Shown here: positions 8,011 through 14,448 of the stretch, one piece after another
How positions within the stretch are numbered: the stretch's first letter is position 1
How the letters are laid out: the number at the start of each line of letters is the position of its first letter
Source: DTU018 sp003444615
Lineage (GTDB): Bacteria > Bacillota > Syntrophomonadia > Syntrophomonadales > Syntrophomonadaceae
Length of the DNA: 16,064 nucleotides
Direction: 5' to 3'
Assembly (NCBI GenBank): GCA_049656905.1
Contig: JBASMO010000267.1
Coordinates: forward strand, 1-16,064
Notes under the pieces: generated by a model
Told to the model about the DNA's origin: nothing
The model's database searches: none
What the model saw: only the letters and a program-made list of their open reading frames with translations
Position numbers and translations under genes: made by a program

Positions 8011-8694
8011 TCAGCTGGCGTTAAATATGGAAGAACCTATTCTGACCAAGTCAGCTCCTTCCTGTATAGCTACCTCGAAATCCTGGGACATGCCCATGGA
8101 TAAATATTGGAGAGTAACATTAGGTATTTGAGACTGTTGAAGCCTTTTACGTAACTGAGCTAGTTCCCGAAAAACTGGGCGGGAAGCTTCGGCATCATCA
8201 CTAAGAGGTGCCATAGTCATCAACCCCATAACCCTAATCCTGTACAACTGATCAATGGATTGAAGAAAAGGCAACACCTCATCAGCTTGTACACCGGCTT
8301 TTTGCTTCTCACCGGCTACATTTACCTGCAGTAATACTGGTACTGTCAGATCCAGTTTTTCAGCGCGCTTCTGCAAGGCTTCTGCTAAGTTCCATCTATC
8401 CAGCGAATGAATCAGGCAACCTGTGCCTACAACATCCTTTACTTTGTTAGTCTGCAGCCGGCCAATCATATGCCAGCGCGCCTCAGGAACCATTTCTCTT
8501 TTGTGAACTAATTCCTTTACCCGGTTTTCCCCGAAATCAGTAATCCCTAGTTTAAAAGCCTCCTGTACCGTTTCTACATTCACAGTTTTGCTGACCGCAA
8601 CCAGGGTAACACTTTTGGGATCCCTTCCACTTTGGGTACAGGCACTTATAATGCGTTGTCTAACATTATTAAGGTTGGTTTCTAAACTGTGCAT
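8011..8694 (-). CDS. yggS: YggS/YlmE-family PLP-binding protein (PLP homeostasis)
   Basis: This is a single-domain, alanine-racemase-like TIM barrel that binds pyridoxal phosphate and buffers it; no dedicated enzymatic reaction is established for the family. At 227 residues it has the normal length. The PLP lysine is in LVAVSKTV at residue 36. Other family motifs are FGENRVKELVHK, WHMIGRLQTNKVK and MGLMTMAPLSDD, and the C-terminal phosphate-binding segment LSMGMSQDFEVAIQEGADLVRIG is present. The start ATG (8692-8694) has a modest GGGG site. An 84-nt gap separates it from the kinase gene upstream, the largest gap in this cluster, so an internal promoter there is possible, although I see only weak candidates. 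B. subtilis ylmE holds the equivalent place before sepF. Confidence 0.95.
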   Translation of the reverse strand: MHSLETNLNNVRQRIISACTQSGRDPKSVTLVAVSKTVNVETVQEAFKLGITDFGENRVKELVHKREMVPEARWHMIGRLQTNKVKDVVGTGCLIHSLDRWNLAEALQKRAEKLDLTVPVLLQVNVAGEKQKAGVQADEVLPFLQSIDQLYRIRVMGLMTMAPLSDDAEASRPVFRELAQLRKRLQQSQIPNVTLQYLSMGMSQDFEVAIQEGADLVRIGSSIFNAS

Positions 8695-8778
8695 GTTACG
8701 GGTCCCCTGTTTATGATTTTGGCTCCAAACATATATTAATTCGGCCTCCGTTCAGACTTTTCCTCTTTTTCAGTCAGT

Positions 8779-9822
8779 TTATACGGTTAGAAAACTAGCT
8801 CCAAAAGTAGAGCCTTTACCTATTTCACTGTCCACAAACACTTCTCCTCCATGGGACTCGACAATATGCTTAACAATAGCGAGACCAAGACCGGTTCCGC
8901 CATGATGGCGGGAACGAGCTTTATCTACCCTATAAAAACGTTCGAATACCCGGGGGATGCTATCCCGAGGGATACCTACTCCGGTATCAGTAAAAGTAAT
9001 TATAAGGCGGCTGTCACGGCGCCGACAGCGGATAATAATTTTTCCTTTAGGAGGAGTATATTTAATGGCATTGTCCAAAAGGTTAATTAAAACTTGCCCC
9101 AGTAAATCTTCATCCGCATGTATTCGGGGGAGGTTTTGGGGATAAATAAACTCCACATGTAGCTCTTTGTCGCTTATCTGTGGCCCCATTATATTCATGA
9201 TACCGCGCATAGAACGGACTAGACAGACTGGTCTTAACTGGATATGTCTCTCCTTGGATTCGATTGAAGATAGGCTAAGCAAATCGTCTATTAAGCGGGT
9301 CAGCCGGTTGGTTTCGGTTTCAATAATAGACAGGAAGCGCCGGCAAGTATCGCTGTTTTCCATGGCACCATCCAAAAGAGTTTCCACAAATCCTTTAATA
9401 GATGTTAAAGGAGTCCTTAGTTCATGGGATACATTGGCAACAAATCCAGAACGCATCTGATCAAAATTTCTAGCTTCCGTCACATCATGAAAAACAGCTA
9501 CCGCTGCTTCCACTTGGTCATCTTGATTTTTAATAGGCACAACATGAACACGGAATATTTGAGTAGAAGGCCTTATAGTAGTCTCAGTAAACACTTCCTT
9601 GCCACTGGTCAGAACCTGACATATCATACCGCTAACCTCTTGGTCCCGGTTGATTTCATCCAGTCTTTTCCCTTCCAAGGCTCCTTCTTTGACCAGAAAT
9701 AAGTGCTCAGCAGCTTTGTTGGCCAGAGTAATCCGAGCCTGGGCATCGACGACAAAAACTGCGTCCACCATACTGGTCAATATTGCCTGAATATGCCTCT
9801 GTTCCTTCAGTAGGCTCAACAT
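8779..9822 (-). CDS. Soluble PAS-histidine kinase, PhoR-like
   Basis: This sensor kinase partners the response regulator encoded just upstream. Domains in order: a PAS domain at about 12-115 (opening ILTSMVDAVFVVD), a HisKA domain with the phospho-acceptor His 133 in FVANVSHELRTPLTSIKG, and a HATPase_c domain with N-box LINLLDNAIKYT (Asn 251), DTGVGI (279-284) and GGTGLGLAIV (308-317). No hydrophobic segment precedes the PAS, unlike canonical PhoR with its membrane helices and HAMP, so it should be cytosolic. The ATG (9820-9822) follows GAGGAG at good spacing, and that site overlaps the regulator's stop codon. The missing N-terminus is therefore natural, not a calling error. The signal is unknown; no pst or phoU genes are in view. 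Confidence 0.92.
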   Translation of the reverse strand: MLSLLKEQRHIQAILTSMVDAVFVVDAQARITLANKAAEHLFLVKEGALEGKRLDEINRDQEVSGMICQVLTSGKEVFTETTIRPSTQIFRVHVVPIKNQDDQVEAAVAVFHDVTEARNFDQMRSGFVANVSHELRTPLTSIKGFVETLLDGAMENSDTCRRFLSIIETETNRLTRLIDDLLSLSSIESKERHIQLRPVCLVRSMRGIMNIMGPQISDKELHVEFIYPQNLPRIHADEDLLGQVLINLLDNAIKYTPPKGKIIIRCRRRDSRLIITFTDTGVGIPRDSIPRVFERFYRVDKARSRHHGGTGLGLAIVKHIVESHGGEVFVDSEIGKGSTFGASFLTV

Positions 9823-9834
9823 ACTATTACTCCT

Positions 9835-10551
9835 CTATTTGAGTCTTCCTTCCACAAACCGGTACCCTACTCCGCGTACTGTCTCTATGTAATCTGGGTA
9901 ATTGGAGTCATCACCTAGTTTCTGGCGCAGGTGACGGATGTGAACATCTACCGTACGGGTATCTCCTGAATACTCATATCCCCACACTTTTTCCAAAAGT
10001 GCTTCACGGGTAAATACCTTGCCCTGATGGGATACCATTAAACACAATAGTTCAAATTCTTTGGGGGTTAGTTCCAATTTATCCTCACCTAAAAAGACCT
10101 CGTACTTTTCCGGTACTACAATTAAATCCTTAATTACATAGACCTTTTCACCCACTGCTTTTTCCGCTTCAAGAATCTTCAAAGCTCGCAAGCGAGCCTT
10201 GACACGGGCTACCATTTCCCGGGGACTAAAGGGCTTTTTAATATAATCGTCTGCTCCCATTTCCAAACCCAATACCGTATCAATCTCATCACCTTTAGCT
10301 GTGAGCATTATTATCGGTATCGAATTGGTAGTTGAGCTCTGCTTTAAGATCCGGCATACCTCTAAACCGTCTACATTAGGCAGCATGATGTCCAACAAAA
10401 TCAAATCAGGATGTTCAGCCTGAACCATGTTCAGAGCACTGCGGCCGTCATTGGCCACAATTACCTGATAGCCTTCCTTTTCCAAGTTAAACTTGACCAG
10501 TTCGACGATATAGTCTTCATCGTCAACCACCAGAATTTTATACTGCTTCAT
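9835..10551 (-). CDS. OmpR/PhoB-family response regulator
   Basis: This is a two-domain transcription factor. The receiver domain runs to about residue 120. In the 238-residue form used here, the acidic pocket is VVDDED near 8-13, the phospho-Asp in DLILLDIMLP is at 54, the Thr in IIMLTAKGD at about 84 and the Lys in DDYIKKPFSP at about 106. The C-terminal winged helix carries LTPKEFELLCLM and the recognition segment GDTRTVDVHIRHLRQKLGDD, close to PhoP/PhoB. The ATG (10549-10551) lies 8 nt after AGAGG; two GTG codons directly upstream are alternative starts. The gap to pgeF is 5 nt, and the kinase starts 12 nt after the stop. Phosphate control is plausible by similarity only. Confidence 0.93.
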   Translation of the reverse strand: MKQYKILVVDDEDYIVELVKFNLEKEGYQVIVANDGRSALNMVQAEHPDLILLDIMLPNVDGLEVCRILKQSSTTNSIPIIMLTAKGDEIDTVLGLEMGADDYIKKPFSPREMVARVKARLRALKILEAEKAVGEKVYVIKDLIVVPEKYEVFLGEDKLELTPKEFELLCLMVSHQGKVFTREALLEKVWGYEYSGDTRTVDVHIRHLRQKLGDDSNYPDYIETVRGVGYRFVEGRLK

Positions 10552-10556
10552 CACCA

Positions 10557-11375
10557 CTACCTCTTAACAAGAGCAATCAAAGCTGCCATGCGGCCGGTAC
10601 GCCCCTGTTCCTTTCGATAAGAATAAAAATAGTCAGTATGACAAGATGTGCACCAGGGCGAAACAATGATTTTCCTTTCCTGCACACCGTAATTTACCGC
10701 ACATCGACGGATAGTTTCCTTTAAATCCCACATAATTCGATTCTGATTCATTATGATTATATCATGATCATGGGGGAATGCAGAGCAGACTTTGTCTGCC
10801 AAGTCGGCTTTTATTTCGAAGCAGCATTTATCAATCCCAGGCCCTATGTAAACCATCACATCAGCAGGGTGACAGTTATACTGCTCATACATAACCTCCA
10901 GGGTTTTGGCAGTAATGGAACCCAGGGTACCCTTCCAGCCACTGTGGCTCAAGGCCACTACCTGGCGAACCGGATCAAAAAAGTAGACGGGAATGCAATC
11001 AGCATAGAAGGTAGCTAATACTAATCCGGGAGTATCTGTTACCATACCATCGGTGTTGGGCAGGGCATCTTCATAGCAAATCGCACCTAAACCAGCACAA
11101 CCGCCATCAACCACGGCCACTTCACAGCCATGAACCTGTTGACAGCACACCAGGTTGGATAAATCACTTCCCATCAGCTTCACTAGCTGGTAGCGATTAG
11201 CCAATACCGATATGGGAGCATCCCCCACATGCAAAGCCGCATTTAAGCTAGTGAAGGGTCCTTGACTGCATCCACTCTGGCGAGAGGAGAACACAACTCG
11301 AGCTCCTTGCTTCTCCCAAGAGGGTATGTTTAAGAAGGATATATTGTTTTGCACCTGCCATTTTTCCCGGTTCAT
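10557..11375 (-). CDS. pgeF: Peptidoglycan editing factor PgeF (YlmD/YfiH, laccase-domain)
   Basis: This is a multicopper-oxidase-like fold protein of the DUF152 family. Relatives limit misincorporation into peptidoglycan, and some act on purine nucleosides. Metal-site residues are visible: QVHG (His 82), FYADCIP (Cys 127) and LSHSGWKGT (His 144), with the family C-terminal block ending SYRKEQGRTGRMAALI. Numbering uses the ATG at 11373-11375 (272 residues), which has an AAGGATGG element about 9 nt upstream. The longest frame starts at 11399 but has no ribosome site and adds eight residues. It opens the long minus-strand cluster and corresponds to ylmD of the ylm operon. Confidence 0.9.
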   Translation of the reverse strand: MNREKWQVQNNISFLNIPSWEKQGARVVFSSRQSGCSQGPFTSLNAALHVGDAPISVLANRYQLVKLMGSDLSNLVCCQQVHGCEVAVVDGGCAGLGAICYEDALPNTDGMVTDTPGLVLATFYADCIPVYFFDPVRQVVALSHSGWKGTLGSITAKTLEVMYEQYNCHPADVMVYIGPGIDKCCFEIKADLADKVCSAFPHDHDIIIMNQNRIMWDLKETIRRCAVNYGVQERKIIVSPWCTSCHTDYFYSYRKEQGRTGRMAALIALVKR

Positions 11376-11404
11376 TTGTGAAAACCATCCTTTTTGCATA
11401 GAAT
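11376..11404 (+). promoter_or_regulatory. Sigma-A-like promoter for the DUF2007 gene
   Basis: TTGTGA (11376-11381), a 17-nt spacer and TAGAAT (11399-11404) make a good vegetative promoter. It overlaps the 5' end region of the divergent pgeF. The predicted leader before the GTG at 11428 is under 20 nt and contains the AGAGGTGAT ribosome site. Confidence 0.55.
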
Positions 11405-11427
11405 AGGTATTACAGAGGTGATGCTAG

Positions 11428-11724
11428 GTGAATTGTCCTCAATGTGAGCAAGAACTGGATAATCAAAACCTAAAATGTAATAACTGCGGCTTCGATGCAA
11501 GCTCTATTAGTTGGGTTATGCTTACAAAAGTGCTCCCACCTAATGATTTGGTTATCGAGAGTTTGTTAAAATCCTACGGTATCCTACACAAGATGATCAG
11601 GTACGATATTCCCCAAATGCCAGTAACTGTAGGACCCTTAGCTGAAGTCAAGGTTTTGGTTCCGGAACAAGTTCTCTCAGAAGCTCAATCTCTTCTTAAA
11701 GACTTAAATGGGGAATCCGATTAA
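11428..11724 (+). CDS. Zinc-ribbon and DUF2007-type putative signal-transducing protein
   Basis: This is a small 98-residue protein. An N-terminal zinc ribbon has Cys 3, 6, 17 and 20 (CPQC...CNNC). A DUF2007-like alpha/beta domain runs from about residue 33: VLPPNDLVIESLLKSYGI, then VKVLVPEQVLSEAQSLLKDL. The family is annotated as putative signal transducing and is related in fold to the PII superfamily, but no biochemical role is firmly known. The GTG start has AGAGGTGAT upstream and a good promoter at 11376-11404. The HTH gene follows on the same strand by 34 nt, suggesting a two-gene unit. Confidence 0.8.
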   Translation: MNCPQCEQELDNQNLKCNNCGFDASSISWVMLTKVLPPNDLVIESLLKSYGILHKMIRYDIPQMPVTVGPLAEVKVLVPEQVLSEAQSLLKDLNGESD

Positions 11725-11758
11725 TACCTTTACCTTAAATAAGACAGGTGATCTATTC

Positions 11759-12604
11759 ATGCTGACTATTAGTGAAGTAGCCCGCCGGCATAGTCTCAGT
11801 AATCGCCAAGTGCATGAAATGGTGCGTTATGGCTACTTAAATGTAGCAGATATTAAGCGCCGTTCAGGCCGAGGCTTGACCTATCTTTTCTCGGAACAGG
11901 AAGTTAATAATCTCGATGTCCCTTTTATACTTCAGGAGATTAGTTATAGAAAAAGGCGCCACCCGCTCAGTTCAGATGCAATAGATTTTCGCCGTGTTAA
12001 TCAGGTACTGAATTATTATGATAGGTTCCTGGAGTCTATCCAGGAGCACCCCTACCAAGAATTTTTGATGACCTGTTTCTATCTATTTCACCTAAATCAT
12101 TACGCTAAAAAATATCAGGAACTATCAACTGAACTGTACCAATTAAAAAATCAGGTTATACGAAAACTGTATAATCACTTTAATGACTTGATTGAGGCGG
12201 TATATTTGTTGGGTCCTGACCGCAAGCGTATATGGCTGTGTGAAGACTGTAAAGAATCAGCCCGTGCAGCTGGTATGTCTTATGTAGATTACTTAAAAAA
12301 GGGCTATTATTGTCCCAAATGTACCCTAGGTTCCGTTGATAAAGAATACTACTCCCTGGTAGAATTTCGTATTGTTCTGGACGATTACCGCTTTACTTTT
12401 CATCTGCCCCGAACTTCCACCCTACGCTGGATGAAAAATCTCGACAGCCTCCCCCAATCAGTTCGTGACATGGGAAACTACCAAGATCATATGTATCTTT
12501 ACGGTCGTACTATAAGCCGTATTGAAGAACGCATTCTCCCCCTGCCGGTCATACTGGAAAAGCTGCAGCAATTTCTGGCAACTGATTTGACGGATAATAG
12601 ATAA
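11759..12604 (+). CDS. Uncharacterised MerR-like HTH protein with a zinc knuckle
   Basis: I do not recognise a named family for this 281-residue protein. The N-terminus (about 1-53) looks like a MerR-type winged helix: LTISEVARRHSLSNRQVHEMVRYGYL, a basic wing (IKRRSGRGLTYLF) and SEQEVNNL. A mostly helical, Tyr-rich region covers about 70-150. Two cysteine pairs, CEDC (161/164) and CPKC (185/188), probably form a zinc knuckle. The last 90 residues are mixed and end LPLPVILEKLQQFL. The ATG at 11759 follows AGGTGAT by 7 nt. A longer frame from 11708 overlaps the DUF2007 gene and lacks a ribosome site. It may be a DNA-binding regulator, or may use the Cys pairs for RNA or protein contact. The stop lies 3 nt from the convergent nrdR stop. 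Confidence 0.75.
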   Translation: MLTISEVARRHSLSNRQVHEMVRYGYLNVADIKRRSGRGLTYLFSEQEVNNLDVPFILQEISYRKRRHPLSSDAIDFRRVNQVLNYYDRFLESIQEHPYQEFLMTCFYLFHLNHYAKKYQELSTELYQLKNQVIRKLYNHFNDLIEAVYLLGPDRKRIWLCEDCKESARAAGMSYVDYLKKGYYCPKCTLGSVDKEYYSLVEFRIVLDDYRFTFHLPRTSTLRWMKNLDSLPQSVRDMGNYQDHMYLYGRTISRIEERILPLPVILEKLQQFLATDLTDNR

Positions 12605-12607
12605 TCC

Positions 12608-13060
12608 TCAAGACTTCTTAAGCTGATCTATAGTCTTAATAAAACTATTTAGATCGGTAAACTGCCGGTATACCGATGCAAATCTCACGTAAGCAACCTC
12701 ATCCAGGCTCTGTAAGTGATCCATTACCATCTCGCCTATGGTCCGGCTACTCACTTCCCGGTCATAGTGTTCCCGGAGCTCCCGTTCGATATCACCTACC
12801 AACTGCTCAATCTGATCTAAGCTAACCGGCCTTTTCTCACAGGCTCGCGTAAGTCCGGCAATGAGCTTGTCCCGATTGAAAGGTTGGCGATTGCCTCCCT
12901 TTTTTACCACTAGCAAGGGTCGCTCCTCTATCCGTTCATAGGTAGTAAATCTGCGCTTGCATGCATTGCATTCACGGCGGCGACGAATGGAGCTGCCATC
13001 TTCACTGGGACGTGAATCCAGAACCCGGCTCTCAAACTCTTGGCAATAAGGACATCTCAC
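12608..13060 (-). CDS. nrdR: Transcriptional repressor NrdR
   Basis: NrdR senses nucleotide state through its ATP-cone and represses ribonucleotide reductase genes at NrdR boxes. The N-terminal zinc finger has Cys 3, 6, 31 and 34 (VRCPYC...ECNACKRRFTTYERIEE). The ATP-cone opens VVKKGGNRQPFNRDKL at about 50 and runs to about 140, with YVRFASVYRQF near its end. I start at the GTG 13058-13060, 7 nt after AGGGGG, giving 150 residues, the family norm. The longest open frame adds 38 unrelated N-terminal residues that run back into ylmC. It lies downstream of ylmC with its own promoter candidate at 13098-13126. No ribonucleotide reductase gene is in view. Confidence 0.95.
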   Translation of the reverse strand: MRCPYCQEFESRVLDSRPSEDGSSIRRRRECNACKRRFTTYERIEERPLLVVKKGGNRQPFNRDKLIAGLTRACEKRPVSLDQIEQLVGDIERELREHYDREVSSRTIGEMVMDHLQSLDEVAYVRFASVYRQFTDLNSFIKTIDQLKKS

Positions 13061-13097
13061 TGTAATTCCCCCTAACAGGAGGTAGTTTACTGCCCTT

Positions 13098-13126
13098 ATT
13101 ATGACCAAACTCCTAAAACAATTCAA
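13098..13126 (-). promoter_or_regulatory. Sigma-A-like promoter for nrdR
   Basis: On the minus strand, TTGAAT (13121-13126), 17 nt, CATAAT (13098-13103). It lies immediately after the ylmC stop and gives nrdR its own leader of about 30 nt. An imperfect palindrome (GGTAGTTTACTGCC, 13080-13093) sits just downstream of the -10 and could be an operator. It does not look like a standard NrdR box. Confidence 0.5.
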
Positions 13127-13130
13127 CTGG

Positions 13131-13418
13131 TTATAAGTCATCTTCTTCCAACAGGTAGTCTCGCCGGTATTCATCTATTTCACTTGCTGCTGGCACTTCC
13201 ACTAGAATAACATCCCGCCCAATGCGGACGATTTTATGCCATGGTACCACTATCTCCTCACGCTTGGTAAACAGAAAACCTCTGACTCTGCCTGGCAGTA
13301 CCAAAGCCAACACTTTACCATTATCCAGGTCTAAGTCAATATCGATTATATTGCCCAGCTTTTTCCCGTCTAGAATATTAACTACATCACGGTTACGCAA
13401 ATCAGATATTTTTATCAT
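13131..13418 (-). CDS. ylmC: YlmC/YmxH-family sporulation protein (PRC-barrel)
   Basis: This is a small PRC-barrel protein of the YlmC/YmxH sporulation family, with unknown molecular role. The beta-rich core is clear: MIKISDLRNRDVVNILDGKKLG, then DIDLDLDNGKVLALVLPG, EEIVVPWHKIVRIGRDVILVE, with an acidic C-terminal tail. I start at the ATG 13416-13418 (95 residues), 9 nt after AGAGG, because it fits the family opening and spacing. The ATG two codons upstream overlaps the ribosome site too closely. A sigma-E-like promoter lies at 13441-13470, which suits a mother-cell gene. It lies upstream of nrdR on the same strand, and nrdR also has its own promoter. Confidence 0.87.
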   Translation of the reverse strand: MIKISDLRNRDVVNILDGKKLGNIIDIDLDLDNGKVLALVLPGRVRGFLFTKREEIVVPWHKIVRIGRDVILVEVPAASEIDEYRRDYLLEEDDL

Positions 13419-13440
13419 TGCCATTCACCTCTTCATAACA

Positions 13441-13470
13441 AGAATATGAAAACCGGTTTAGAAAATATGA
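13441..13470 (-). promoter_or_regulatory. Sigma-E-like sporulation promoter for ylmC
   Basis: On the minus strand, TCATATT (13464-13470) is followed after 15 nt by CATATTCT (13441-13448). This resembles the B. subtilis sigma-E pattern (kmATATT, 14-15 nt, CATACAnT). The spacer contains the perfect 10-bp palindrome AAACCGGTTT (13450-13459), a possible operator. The predicted transcription start is within about 20 nt of the chosen ATG. The match is by eye against a remembered consensus. Confidence 0.5.
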
Positions 13471-13517
13471 GTAAACCAACCTCGATTGGGAACTCGTATT
13501 AAGCAGCTATTTTTCAT

Positions 13518-13545
13518 TAAAGTTTTAAGAGAACATTATCGATAT
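13518..13545 (+). promoter_or_regulatory. Sigma-D (sigma-28)-like promoter for flgG
   Basis: TAAAGTTT (13518-13525) and ATCGATAT (13538-13545) resemble the flagellar sigma consensus TAAA-N15-GCCGATAT, with a 16-nt gap after TAAA here. The CGATAT core and the full TAAAGTTT are intact. A start near 13552 would give a leader of about 100 nt before flgG. Confidence 0.6.
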
Positions 13546-13562
13546 AACCATTAAGTGAACAT

Positions 13563-13642
13563 GCGGGCTGGACTCCTTGTGAGAGGTCCGCGTTGGTGCA
13601 GAACGACTGATGCGCCACCACAACAGTATACACAAGGAGGAG
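13563..13642 (+). promoter_or_regulatory. Structured flgG leader with anti-Shine-Dalgarno sequence (candidate RNA switch)
   Basis: CTCCTTGTG (13573-13581) is perfectly complementary over 9 nt to CACAAGGAG (13631-13639), which contains the flgG ribosome site. A competing hairpin pairs 13567-13575 with 13583-13591 (GC, GGAC, UC against GA, GUCC, GC, with single bulges at 13569 and 13585) and consumes part of the anti-SD. A separate hairpin, TGGTGC (13594-13599) with GCGCCA (13612-13617), is compatible with both states. It matches no riboswitch class I know. Confidence 0.5.
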
Positions 13643-13650
13643 CAAATCCT

Positions 13651-14436
13651 ATGATCAGGTCTCTCTACACGGCCAGTACGGGTATGTATGCCCAGCAGAT
13701 GAATGTGGATATACTGGCCCACAACATGTCCAATGTGACCACCACCGGTTTCAAACGCCAGCGCATAGAATTTCAAGATTTGCTTTATCAAAATATCAGG
13801 CGTCCTATTGCCAACGAAGAGGTGAACCAGCCCAGTGGCTTGGCGGTAGGCTTAGGAGTGCATCCAGTAACCAGTTATACCCTGTTTACCCAGGGTAATC
13901 TGCAGGAGACCGGTAATCCCATGGATATAGCTATCAATGGCAATGCTTTTTTCCGAGTGGAAGTCCCCGGCTATGATGACTATGTTTATACCCGTGATGG
14001 AAGTATCAAGATAGATGCCGAAGGCAACCTGGTCACTTCCGACGGTTACTATTATGTGGGACCAGATGCTCTGGATCCGGAAGCCTATGATATAACTATT
14101 GAAAGCAACGGTATGGTTACCTATAAACTCCCTGGTGATGAAGAGATTTATGAAGCGGGACAATTAGAACTGGCTACCTTTGTAAATCCTGCCGGGCTTG
14201 AAAAACTAGGCCAAAACTTGTACCAGGTAACCTGGAATTCTGGAGATCCAGTTGATTGGGACCCCGAAGATAATCAAACCATTAGACTGGTGTCAGGATA
14301 TCTGGAAGCATCAAACGTTCAAATTGTTGAAGAAATGGTTAATCTAATCACCGCGCAGCGGGCTTATGAAATGAATTCCAAAGTGATTCAATCTTCTGAT
14401 GAAATGCTGCAAACAGCAGCCAATCTACGGAGATAG
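13651..14436 (+). CDS. flgG: Flagellar distal rod protein FlgG
   Basis: FlgG builds the distal rod of the flagellar basal body and is exported by the flagellar type III system. At 261 residues it has the standard length. The N-terminal flg_bb_rod domain opens MIRSLYTASTGMYAQQMNVD and continues NMSNVTTTGFKRQRIEFQDLLYQ, strongly FlgG-like. A variable middle follows (DIAINGNAFFRV, YTRDGSIKID, LVTSDGYYYVG). The C-terminal domain is typical: GYLEASNVQIVEEMVNLITA and QRAYEMNSKVIQSSDEMLQT. The ATG at 13651 has a strong AAGGAGGAG 8 nt upstream. An open frame extends 32 codons upstream to a GTG (13555), but that stretch is the structured leader and is unlike FlgG. No flgF paralogue is adjacent. Confidence 0.93.
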   Translation: MIRSLYTASTGMYAQQMNVDILAHNMSNVTTTGFKRQRIEFQDLLYQNIRRPIANEEVNQPSGLAVGLGVHPVTSYTLFTQGNLQETGNPMDIAINGNAFFRVEVPGYDDYVYTRDGSIKIDAEGNLVTSDGYYYVGPDALDPEAYDITIESNGMVTYKLPGDEEIYEAGQLELATFVNPAGLEKLGQNLYQVTWNSGDPVDWDPEDNQTIRLVSGYLEASNVQIVEEMVNLITAQRAYEMNSKVIQSSDEMLQTAANLRR

Positions 14437-14448
14437 AGGTACTGAACA

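Noticed and set aside
8647..8722. Short leader peptide ORF (about 16 codons) overlapping the yggS start
   Set aside because: An ATG near 8730 opens a small frame into yggS, but its ribosome-site spacing is poor and nothing else supports it.
9167..9702. Plus-strand open frames inside the histidine kinase gene
   Set aside because: They are antisense to a clearly coding domain protein and show no family motif or ribosome site; they are frame shadows.
12610..12637. 6-bp inverted repeat AAGACT/AGTCTT at the nrdR end as a terminator
   Set aside because: It is AU-rich, has a 16-nt loop, lies within nrdR coding sequence and has no T-run on the plus strand.
13061..13174. N-terminal 38-residue extension of NrdR
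   Set aside because: It runs back into the ylmC end, has no ribosome site and exceeds the uniform length of about 150 residues in the family; the zinc finger should start at residue 3.
13555..13650. In-frame 32-codon N-terminal extension of flgG from a GTG
   Set aside because: It has no ribosome site, the sequence is unlike FlgG, and it coincides with the structured leader. FlgG proteins begin at the MIRSL-type start found at 13651.
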